A DNA stretch of 38,287 nucleotides from Oscillospiraceae bacterium (GTDB taxonomy: Bacteria > Bacillota > Clostridia > Oscillospirales > Oscillospiraceae), in assembly GCA_017397835.1 (NCBI GenBank), contig JAFQHV010000033.1, forward strand, positions 1 to 38,287, in the 5' to 3' direction. Under the pieces are notes generated by a model. That model did not search any database, was not told the DNA's origin, and worked only from the letters and a program-made list of their open reading frames with translations. Shown one piece after another: positions 33,166-38,287 of the stretch. Both the position numbers and the translations under genes were made by a program. How positions within the stretch are numbered: the first letter of the stretch is position 1; every line of letters begins with the position of its first letter.

Positions 33166-33960
33166 ATGAAGACCGCCATCTATCTGCACGATATCGGCAA
33201 AGACCCGCACTATAAGACCTGGCACGCACCCAGGTGGAACCTGTTGATTTACTTTTATTCCAACGGAGGCAGCCTTGTCACCGGGGAAAAGGTGCTGCCC
33301 ATCAAGCGGGGTGCTTTGGCCTTTATCCCCTCCGGCACGTACCATTACACCATGCCCGACGTACCGGAGCACTATGACCGTACCAAACTGTCCGTTTCCG
33401 CCTCCCTTTTTTCCAGGGTCATGGAGCTGCTGGGCAAAAATCCGGAGTACAAGAACTTTTTTGCCAAATCCCTGGTCTACGCCGAGATCCCGCCCGAGCA
33501 GCAGCCTTTGGTGGACCAAATCTTTGAGCAGGTCAGCACCAGCATTGACCGGCCAGATCGGGAACCGCTCCTGCTGTCCTGCCTGCTGCAGCTTGTCTAC
33601 CTGCTCAACCGCTATACCACGGAAAGCACCGCTACCGCCGGCGGTTTCATGGGCCGGGCCATCAAGCATATCAACGAGCATATCGCCGCCGACCTGGACA
33701 TCAACGATATCTGTCAGGTCATCGGCATCAGCAAATACTACTTCTGCCGCCGATTCAAGGAGCACACAGGTATGACGGTGATGAAGTACATTCTGCAGAC
33801 CCGCATCATACTGGCAAAGGGCGAGTTGGAGAAAACCACCGCCCCCATCACCGAGATCAGCGAACGCTGCGGCTTCAGCAGTACGTCCTATTTCTGCCGC
33901 GCCTTCAAGCAGGAAGTCGGCTGCTCTCCCCTTCAGTATCGCAAACAAATGCGCAAATAA
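33166..33960 (+). CDS. AraC family transcriptional regulator
   Basis: A 264-residue protein with an N-terminal cupin-like sensing domain (about 15-85, including LPIKRGALAFIPSGTYHY) and a C-terminal pair of helix-turn-helix motifs (LDINDICQVIGISKYYFCRRFKEHTG and ITEISERCGFSSTSYFCRAFKQEVG, each split here from longer text) ending in SPLQYRKQ. The ATG at 33166 lies 5 bases after GGGGGTGA, so the GTG three codons upstream, inside that site, is rejected. It is transcribed away from the nan operon and probably controls it in response to a sugar; this is inferred from position. Confidence 0.9.
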   Translation: MKTAIYLHDIGKDPHYKTWHAPRWNLLIYFYSNGGSLVTGEKVLPIKRGALAFIPSGTYHYTMPDVPEHYDRTKLSVSASLFSRVMELLGKNPEYKNFFAKSLVYAEIPPEQQPLVDQIFEQVSTSIDRPDREPLLLSCLLQLVYLLNRYTTESTATAGGFMGRAIKHINEHIAADLDINDICQVIGISKYYFCRRFKEHTGMTVMKYILQTRIILAKGELEKTTAPITEISERCGFSSTSYFCRAFKQEVGCSPLQYRKQMRK

Positions 33961-33961
33961 A

Positions 33962-33997
33962 AAAACGCCCCTCTGTCACAGACAGAGGGGCGTTTTC
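33962..33997. terminator. Bidirectional terminator between the AraC-type gene and the acetate-kinase-like gene
   Basis: A perfect 16-bp stem, AAAACGCCCCTCTGTC (33962-33977) with GACAGAGGGGCGTTTT (33981-33996), starts with A residues and ends with T residues, so it can serve both convergent genes. Confidence 0.92.
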
Positions 33998-34001
33998 CGT
34001 T

Positions 34002-35183
34002 TTAATATTCGTAGGTCCTTCTGGCAATGCCCAGCTCCTCGTTGGCTGGGATGACCCATACGTTAACCCGGGAGTCCGGGGTGGAGATCACCCGGATCTG
34101 ATTGCCGCGCGCGGCGTTCTTCTCCTTGTCCAGTTCGATGCCGAAGTGGGCCACGGCCTTGCAGACTGTCTTTCGTACCAGGTCGGAGTTCTCCCCGATG
34201 CCGCCGGTAAAGACCAGATGGTCCAACCCGCCCAGCTGGGCGTAGTAGGCGCCCACGTAATGCACGATACCCGCGCAGTACACGTCAATGGCCAGCTGCG
34301 CCCGCTCATTGCCCGCCTCCGCCGCAAGCTGCACGTCCCTCAAGTCGTTGCTCACCCCGGAAATACCCAGCAGACCGCCCTGCTTGTCCATGCCCTTGGT
34401 GATGTCCTCAATGCTCATGCCCTGGGACAGCAGGTACGGGATGACGTAGGCATCGGTATCGCCGATGCGGTTGGCGTGGATGGGGCCGGCCTGCAGGGAG
34501 AAGCCAAAGCTGTTGTTCAAGCTGATGCCGTTCTGAATGGCGCACAGCGAGCCGCTGCCGCCCAAATGGCAGGAGATGGCGTTGCCGGTCCCGCCGCACC
34601 GCTCGGTCAGCACGTCGGCCACGTAGCCGTGGGAGGCGCCGTGGTAGCCCATCTTTTGGATGCCGTACTTCTCGTGCCACTCGTAGGGGATGCCGTAGAT
34701 GCGCTCGGCCTTGGGGATGGTGGTGTGGAAGGCGGTCTCAAACACGCCCACCAGCATGACCCCGGGCAGCACCTGCCGGATCTGACCGATGGCCTCCAAA
34801 TAGGGGCCGTTGTGGGCGGGAGCCACCACGAGGTAGTCCCGCATGGCCTGCAGTACCTCCTCCGTCAGCTCGTGGATGCCGTAGAAGCCCTTGGCCAAAA
34901 CGGTCTTGAAGCCCACCCGCTCAATTTCGGAAACGTCGGCGATCACGCCGTACTCCGGGTGGGTGAGGTGGCTCAAGTATTGCAGAATACCCTCGGCGTA
35001 GGAGGGAATGTTCTGCTCCTCCAGCTTAACGCTGTACCCGGTGGAGCAGTTTCCGTAGTGGAAAATGGCGTCGGTCCGGCCCACGCGCTCCACCTTGCCC
35101 TCGGCCAGCACCTTGTCCCCCGGCATATCAAACAGTTTGAATTTCAAAGACGTGCTGCCCACGTTGCAAACCAATACGTTCAT
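34002..35183 (-). CDS. Divergent acetate/propionate kinase family protein
   Basis: A 393-residue ASKHA protein clearly related to AckA: MNVLVCNVGSTSLKFKLF at the start, YHGASHGYV, LVFTGGIGENS and IPANEELGIARR at the end. Key sites differ. The catalytic Asp of VFDTAFHxT is Glu (VFETAFHTT), the substrate-binding HRVVHGG is replaced by FKTVLAKG, HLGNGAS reads HLGGSGS, and TRSGDIDP reads ANRIGDTD. It may act on another acyl phosphate or work in a different way; calling it AckA would be unsafe. AGGAGG precedes the ATG. It stands alone between two terminators. Confidence 0.82.
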   Translation of the reverse strand: MNVLVCNVGSTSLKFKLFDMPGDKVLAEGKVERVGRTDAIFHYGNCSTGYSVKLEEQNIPSYAEGILQYLSHLTHPEYGVIADVSEIERVGFKTVLAKGFYGIHELTEEVLQAMRDYLVVAPAHNGPYLEAIGQIRQVLPGVMLVGVFETAFHTTIPKAERIYGIPYEWHEKYGIQKMGYHGASHGYVADVLTERCGGTGNAISCHLGGSGSLCAIQNGISLNNSFGFSLQAGPIHANRIGDTDAYVIPYLLSQGMSIEDITKGMDKQGGLLGISGVSNDLRDVQLAAEAGNERAQLAIDVYCAGIVHYVGAYYAQLGGLDHLVFTGGIGENSDLVRKTVCKAVAHFGIELDKEKNAARGNQIRVISTPDSRVNVWVIPANEELGIARRTYEY

Positions 35184-35224
35184 CGTCGCGCCTCCTGTGC
35201 GTTTGTTCGTGTTGTTGTGTTGTC

Positions 35225-35254
35225 ATCATACTACATAACCGGGGTGGAAAACAA
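35225..35254 (-). promoter_or_regulatory. Promoter of the acetate-kinase-like gene
   Basis: On the minus strand TTGTTT (35254-35249) and TATGAT (35230-35225) are 18 bp apart; the leader is about 35 nt. Confidence 0.5.
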
Positions 35255-35260
35255 GTACAA

Positions 35261-35298
35261 ACAAAAAGGACTGCTACTCTATCAGAGTAACAGTCCTT
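35261..35298 (-). terminator. Terminator of the (disrupted) tRNA-Pro gene
   Basis: On the minus strand AAGGACTG-T-TACTCT style arms (35266-35280 with 35284-35298) pair with one mismatch and are followed by TTTTTG. It starts 3 bp after the CCA end of the tRNA fragment. Confidence 0.8.
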
Positions 35299-35301
35299 AT
35301 T

Positions 35302-35346
35302 TGGTCCGAGTGCTGAGATTCGAACTCAGGGCCTCTTGAACCCCAT
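35302..35346 (-). tRNA. 3' fragment of tRNA-Pro(GGG), attachment site of an integrated element
   Basis: Read on the minus strand the 45 nt fit the last part of a tRNA exactly: anticodon loop ATGGGGT (anticodon GGG, U33, G37), anticodon stem TCAAG, variable loop AGGCC, T arm CTGAG-TTCGAAT-CTCAG, acceptor strand CACTCGG, discriminator A and CCA. G72 with A73 is typical of tRNA-Pro. The 5' half (which would need CTTGA before the loop) is absent: the sequence diverges right at the anticodon loop. An integrative element entering the 3' half of the gene leaves exactly this product, with the intact copy at the far end of the element. Confidence 0.82.
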
Positions 35347-35348
35347 TG

Positions 35349-35367
35349 ATTGTCGCGTTGCGACAAT
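35349..35367. repeat. Palindrome at the element junction
   Basis: ATTGTCGC-GTT-GCGACAAT is a perfect 8-bp inverted repeat with a 3-bp centre, 2 bp beyond the tRNA fragment. Such dyads are often recombinase core sites; a small terminator for the gene that ends at 35482 is less likely because no T-run follows. The remaining bases to 35481 show nothing else recognisable. Confidence 0.6.
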
Positions 35368-35481
35368 TGAGGAACAACTCAAACCTATTGGAATTCCGCG
35401 GTTTTACGCAGTTTCATTTTGATCTATCCCGAAAATGACACGCTTAATTTCCTTTTTAACAAAATACTTACTCTCGCACCA

Positions 35482-36321
35482 TTACTTCGCCGTACCTTGT
35501 TCCTTCCCGCTATTTCCTTTTACACCAAGGCAAATCTCGCAAAAGCTTTCACCAAATGCAGACAACCGAATGTACCGCTCTCCAAAGTTAAATCCGACCA
35601 AACTGGGATCCAACTCCACAATCATCTCAAGCCGTTTTCTCATATCTTTAACCCACTCATGGTTTTTCAACGGCTCGTAGAGTTTTTTGTCGGTAAGTGA
35701 ATCTATCTTGCGCTCAACCAGCCCCAAACGAACAAGATTGTCAAAACACTTTTCTGAATCCAGCGGATTTTCGCATCCAGCTTCAAATGGCAAATCGCTA
35801 AATTCATTTACCACGGTTTTGGTTCCGCCATTGTTAACGCTTACCCGTAAAGATATCGTTGGCAGAGTTGGTTTGCTTTGCATGCACTTTAGTATTTTGG
35901 CCTCATCGGGCGAAAGCTGCTTAATCACTTCCACAAACCCAGGATGAACACCATTTTTAACGATACTATTCATTGAGTTTGCCAATAGATTTGCATACAT
36001 ATCGCGCAACTCATCGTTATCCATACAATAGCTGATGTATTGCAAGGCAGGCACAGCAACATGTGCTTCTGGCTGGGTGATAAGTTCGGGCGGTACATTC
36101 TGCAGTTTCTCTTCCAACAGCTTCTTGGTCTCCGCAACGTTATACTCCCTTTGTAAAACCCATTTTTCAAGAGGCGCAAGCGCCGCCTTTACTGCACGAG
36201 GAAGCAGTCCAACAAGCTCTCCTGTTGGCTTCGCAATCGGTCTCCCCGCATCTGTGTATACGTCCTTAGCAATCTCTTTTGCAATTTCAAGTGCTTTTTC
36301 ACTCGGTACATGCTCGGCCAT
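35482..36321 (-). CDS. Abi-alpha (DUF4393) family protein, putative abortive-infection gene
   Basis: A 279-residue soluble protein. The segment ALQYISYCMDNDELRDMYANLLANSM, with HPGFVEVIKQLSPDEAKILK after it, is the DUF4393/Abi_alpha core as I remember it. Family members are scattered on mobile elements and are named for similarity to phage-exclusion proteins; the mechanism is unknown. The C-terminal half contains a winged-helix-like part (CFDNLVRLGLVERKIDSLTDKKLYEPL). Base composition is clearly more AT-rich than the core genes. The ribosome-binding site before 36321 is weak (AGAGAG). It has its own extended -10 promoter and ends toward the tRNA fragment. Confidence 0.75.
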   Translation of the reverse strand: MAEHVPSEKALEIAKEIAKDVYTDAGRPIAKPTGELVGLLPRAVKAALAPLEKWVLQREYNVAETKKLLEEKLQNVPPELITQPEAHVAVPALQYISYCMDNDELRDMYANLLANSMNSIVKNGVHPGFVEVIKQLSPDEAKILKCMQSKPTLPTISLRVSVNNGGTKTVVNEFSDLPFEAGCENPLDSEKCFDNLVRLGLVERKIDSLTDKKLYEPLKNHEWVKDMRKRLEMIVELDPSLVGFNFGERYIRLSAFGESFCEICLGVKGNSGKEQGTAK

Positions 36322-36380
36322 CGAAGATCATCTCTCTTTCTCTGGTATTCCTTTCTTTGTAGAACCAGTTTGCGAAACAA

Positions 36381-36389
36381 ATTATATCA
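36381..36389 (-). promoter_or_regulatory. Extended -10 promoter of the Abi-alpha gene
   Basis: On the minus strand TGATATAAT gives the TG-N-TATAAT form. No good -35 is visible. The nearby AACTTCGAAC resembles the half-sites of the res region to the right. Confidence 0.5.
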
Positions 36390-36409
36390 CAACTTCGAAC
36401 AAAAATCCA

Positions 36410-37027
36410 TTAAACTGCAGTCGCCTCTCCCATCATCCCAACAAGCTTGTAAAAGCTTGTCCGCTTTGTACCCGTCTGCTCCATTGCGGTCTTTGCGGTG
36501 ATCTCACCGGCTTTCCAAGAGGCATAAACGCTGTCCCAGTTGGCGGGGAATGTGAGCGCGGGGCGGCCTAACTTCTTGCCGTTCTGCTTGGCTGCCTCGA
36601 TACCCTCTGCCTGCCGCTTGCGGATGGTTTCCCGCTCCTGCTCGGCAATCGTTCCCAACACTTCGATCAGAATGTTGTTGACCATTTCAAAAACCCATTC
36701 CTGCCCCTCTGGCAGCTCCATCATCGTGGTGGGCAAGTCAATCACTTTCAATCGGATGCCGTTGTCCTTGAAGTATTGCAGTTCGTTGTGAATGTCACAT
36801 TTGTTTCGGCTCAGACGGTCAAGGGATTTCACAACAAGGGTGTCTCCCCGGCGCAGCATGGCGTTCTTTAAGGCTCGATAGCCCGCCCGCTCCAAATCCT
36901 TGCCGCTCTCTTTGTCGGTGATGATCTCCCGCTCCGTTGCTCCAAGAGCCTTAAAAGCGGCAATCTGGCGGTCAAGGTTCTGTTCCTTGCTCGATACTCT
37001 GGCATAATAATAAGTGCGGCTGTCCAC
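36410..37027 (-). CDS. Serine recombinase of the resolvase/invertase family (GTG start)
   Basis: A 205-residue small serine recombinase: catalytic Ser in YYYARVSSKEQNLDRQ, then TLVVKSLDRLSRN, the E-helix ILIEVLGTIAEQERETIRKRQAEGI, and a C-terminal helix-turn-helix (GEITAKTAMEQTGTKRTSFYKLVG). Start: AAAGGGGG lies 9 bases before a GTG at 37027, which gives MDSRTYYYARVS, the normal N-terminus; a longer reading from a GTG at 37069 crosses the -10 box. Its size fits resolution or inversion, not integration into a tRNA gene, so the integrase of the element should lie to the right of the window. Confidence 0.92.
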   Translation of the reverse strand: MDSRTYYYARVSSKEQNLDRQIAAFKALGATEREIITDKESGKDLERAGYRALKNAMLRRGDTLVVKSLDRLSRNKCDIHNELQYFKDNGIRLKVIDLPTTMMELPEGQEWVFEMVNNILIEVLGTIAEQERETIRKRQAEGIEAAKQNGKKLGRPALTFPANWDSVYASWKAGEITAKTAMEQTGTKRTSFYKLVGMMGEATAV

Positions 37028-37059
37028 GGTACGCGTCCCCCTTTGTTCTATCTGTTCGT

Positions 37060-37088
37060 ATTCTATCACAAGCGTTCGTAAATGTCAA
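37060..37088 (-). promoter_or_regulatory. Resolvase promoter overlapping res site I
   Basis: On the minus strand TTGACA (37088-37083) and TAGAAT (37065-37060) are 17 bp apart. The -35 lies at the centre of the 28-bp dyad, so binding of the protein should block its own promoter. Confidence 0.82.
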
Positions 37089-37184
37089 TATATTTGCGAA
37101 CATATTTGTAAATTTATTTTTGTGTTTTACGAACGAGAAAAACAGGGGTGTTTTCGGTGTTTGTAAAGGTGTACTCTTGCGAAC
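37074..37184. repeat. res-like recombination site with three dyad subsites
   Basis: Half-sites of the form GTTYGYAAA recur with the arrangement of Tn3-family res sites. Site I (37074-37101, 28 bp): GTTCGTAAAT-N8-ATTTGCGAAC. Site II (37104-37134, 31 bp): ATTTGTAAAT-N11-TTTTACGAAC. Site III (37159-37184, 26 bp): GTTTGTAAAG-N6-TCTTGCGAAC. Site I is nearest the recombinase gene, and sizes are close to the classic 28, 34 and 25 bp. Confidence 0.72.
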
Positions 37185-37192
37185 AGATAAGC

Positions 37193-37223
37193 AAAAGGAG
37201 CGGGATTTCTCCCGCTCCTTTTT
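37193..37223. terminator. Terminator of the SHOCT-protein operon
   Basis: AAGGAGCGGGA (37195-37205) pairs perfectly with TCCCGCTCCTT (37210-37220) around TTTC; T-runs occur on both strands. Confidence 0.88.
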
Positions 37224-37225
37224 GA

Positions 37226-37798
37226 TTACAGCCCAAGCAACTGCTTTTTCTTTGCGTCAAATTCTTCTTGACTGATTACTCCACTATCAACAAGTTCCTT
37301 ATACTTTTTCAGTTCGTCGGCATTGCTCTGCGGGATTTCCTGCTTAATTGTCGCTGTAACAGGCTTTGCTTGTCTTTCAATAAGTAATTTGTTAATTGCT
37401 GCGTGCATTTCTTCGAGATTTAGAACACCGGAAAATGCGACTTTACCAGAAGATGTAGCTATTGCAATAGTCTTAAATATTCCTGTGCCAACAGCGGAAA
37501 CAGAATCGAGCGGCAAATCAACACGCTTACCCCAAAAAGTAGAACCATAAACGCGCTTGTCGGTAATGGTCAATTGCACCTTTGAGAAACTAACATTCAC
37601 CAAATAGCCAACAATCGCAAAGCCAGCAAATATAGCTACTGCAATGAAATAAGGGAACAAACCATTGTAGATTAGATAGTAAGGCATTGTAACCAAACAA
37701 GCTAAAAAATAAAATGCAACACAGCCGCCGCCGATTACACACATTAGCTTGAAAAAGCCTCTATAATTTTGATTTTTACATATTACCTTTTCATCCAT
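37226..37798 (-). CDS. Membrane protein with PH-like and SHOCT domains
   Basis: A 190-residue protein: two membrane segments (LMCVIGGGCVAFYFLACLV and LFPYFIAVAIFAGFAIVGYL), a bacterial PH-like domain (about 75-140, with LTITDKRVYGSTFWGKRVDLPLDSV split by the fold), and a C-terminal SHOCT motif (ELKKYKELVDSGVISQEEFDAKKKQLLGL in part). SHOCT domains mediate oligomer contacts in many prophage and plasmid proteins. GAGGT precedes the ATG. Function is unknown. It is the last gene of a three-gene operon in the integrated element and is AT-rich like its neighbours. Confidence 0.78.
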   Translation of the reverse strand: MDEKVICKNQNYRGFFKLMCVIGGGCVAFYFLACLVTMPYYLIYNGLFPYFIAVAIFAGFAIVGYLVNVSFSKVQLTITDKRVYGSTFWGKRVDLPLDSVSAVGTGIFKTIAIATSSGKVAFSGVLNLEEMHAAINKLLIERQAKPVTATIKQEIPQSNADELKKYKELVDSGVISQEEFDAKKKQLLGL

Positions 37799-37804
37799 AA
37801 GGCT

Positions 37805-38014
37805 TTACCTCGTTTCTATACATATATTGTTCTTCGCGTGTGCAGCAACCCCCGTCGCGCGGACGGCGGCTTCATACTCATGCACGTAGCGGGAAACGGT
37901 GCTCGCGCCTCTGCGCATCTTCGCGGCAATCTTTGTGAAGGTATATCCCTCTTGATAAAGCTGCCACATCTTTTCCTTTTCCCGCTCCGTAACGCGAGTT
38001 CCTTTGGCAGCCAT
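37805..38014 (-). CDS. Small helix-turn-helix protein
   Basis: A 69-residue basic protein with one HTH (YTFTKIAAKMRRGASTVSRYV), similar in outline to the DNA-binding part of Hin-like recombinases or small phage terminases. AAGGTGG lies upstream and the ATG overlaps the preceding stop (TAATG). It may regulate the operon or the element; no further clue is present. Confidence 0.7.
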   Translation of the reverse strand: MAAKGTRVTEREKEKMWQLYQEGYTFTKIAAKMRRGASTVSRYVHEYEAAVRATGVAAHAKNNICIETR

Positions 38015-38211
38015 TACTTGACCACCTTGTCCTCGGCCCGGAGCATGGTTTCCTTCATGGCCTTGTCAAACTGATCTTGCACATAGGTTTCGGCAGTCCA
38101 CTTCTTGTCCGAGCCGCCCTCGGCCAGAATCTTGTTCATCTTGTCCAGTTCCGGGAAGAAAGACTTGGGGAGAATGATACGGCCCTTGGTAGTGTCCAGA
38201 ATAATACGCAT
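38014..38211 (-). CDS. Small protein of unknown function, first gene of the SHOCT-protein operon
   Basis: A 65-residue protein beginning MRIILDTTKGRIILPKSFF, ending in a charged helix. I do not recognise the family. The N-terminal beta strands resemble AbrB-type swapped hairpins only in outline. AGGAGG lies 8 bases before the ATG and it is coupled to the HTH gene (TAATG), so it is very probably translated. Confidence 0.65.
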   Translation of the reverse strand: MRIILDTTKGRIILPKSFFPELDKMNKILAEGGSDKKWTAETYVQDQFDKAMKETMLRAEDKVVK

Positions 38212-38239
38212 TGTTTTTTCCTCCTAATTAAATAAAAAA

Positions 38240-38273
38240 TGTGCGAATTCGGTGATTTCCGAACTTTCGCACA
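38240..38273 (-). promoter_or_regulatory. 34-bp hairpin/operator at the start of the SHOCT-protein operon
   Basis: TGTGCGAA (38240-38247) pairs perfectly with TTCGCACA (38266-38273), and inner arms TTCGG/CCGAA continue the stem. The minus-strand TATAAT at 38283-38278 places the transcription start inside the right arm, so this is either an operator over the start site or a structured 5' leader. Confidence 0.6.
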
Positions 38274-38277
38274 ACCA

Positions 38278-38283
38278 ATTATA
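38278..38283 (-). promoter_or_regulatory. -10 box of the SHOCT-protein operon
   Basis: TATAAT on the minus strand, about 70 bp before the first gene of the operon. The -35 box would lie outside the window. Confidence 0.5.
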
Positions 38284-38287
38284 TATA

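Noticed and set aside
33097-33948. Open frame of 283 codons on the minus strand
   Set aside because: It is antisense to the AraC-type regulator, whose HTH motifs, promoter and ribosome-binding site are clear.
34146-35339. Open frame of 397 codons on the plus strand
   Set aside because: It is antisense to the acetate-kinase-like gene and runs through the tRNA fragment; it has no recognisable domain.
36410-37027. The serine recombinase as the integrase of the tRNA-Pro element
   Set aside because: Its size and its three-part upstream site fit a resolvase; integration into tRNA 3' ends is normally done by tyrosine recombinases, none of which is encoded here.
1-38287. CRISPR array
   Set aside because: No regularly spaced direct repeats of 24-40 bp were seen; the repeats found are terminators, recombination half-sites and palindromes.

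Overview
This window looks like the chromosome of a spore-forming, moderately GC-rich Firmicute of the Clostridia, most likely an Oscillospiraceae gut anaerobe. The grounds are gene orders typical of Firmicutes (yicC-remA-gmk-rpoZ, priA-def-fmt-rsmB-rlmN-prpC-prkC-rsgA, cdaA-cdaR, carD-ispD-ispF), a SpoIVFA/SpoIVFB-like pair, a glycyl radical enzyme with its activase, and frequent G/C-ending codons. The genus is an inference. Almost every gene left of position 35200 lies on the minus strand, so operons read from right to left.

Layout. 1-116: tail of an insertion-sequence transposase next to the promoter and gene of RNase P RNA (plus strand). 576-10473: priA, def, fmt, rsmB, rlmN, prpC, prkC and rsgA, tightly packed or overlapping; they cover replication restart, protein N-terminal processing, rRNA modification, a PASTA kinase/phosphatase pair and ribosome assembly. 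10543-16525: one long unit from a clear promoter, starting with c-di-AMP synthase cdaA and its partner cdaR, then an RseC-like protein, a DUF5685 protein that appears to start at AUC, a J-domain protein with a cysteine-rich tail, yicC, remA, gmk and rpoZ. 16706-18084: cysteine-desulfurase-like enzyme plus a putative Se/S carrier. 18186-19919: ispF, ispD, carD. 20133-23145: a two-gene operon of a glycyl radical enzyme of unassigned substrate and its activase, bracketed by near-identical terminator hairpins. 23269-24992: tsf and rpsB. 25166-29208: a sporulation-type pair (M23 protein, M50 protease) followed by two radical-SAM-family genes. 29334-33035: nagA, nanA, nanE and a ROK kinase for sialic acid/ManNAc use, divergent from an AraC-type regulator. 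34002-35183: a divergent acetate-kinase-like gene.

From 35302 to the right edge the character changes. A 45-nt 3' fragment of tRNA-Pro(GGG), still followed by its terminator, marks one end of an integrated element. The element is more AT-rich and carries an Abi-alpha (DUF4393) gene, a serine resolvase with a three-part res-like site and a self-overlapping promoter, and a three-gene operon (unknown, HTH, PH/SHOCT membrane protein). The other end of the element lies outside the window.

The best candidates for something not yet described are the orphan glycyl radical enzyme operon, the DUF5685/J-domain pair inside the c-di-AMP operon, the acetate-kinase homologue with altered catalytic residues, and the tRNA-Pro island. 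All calls come from reading the sequence and from memory of families; no database search was possible.
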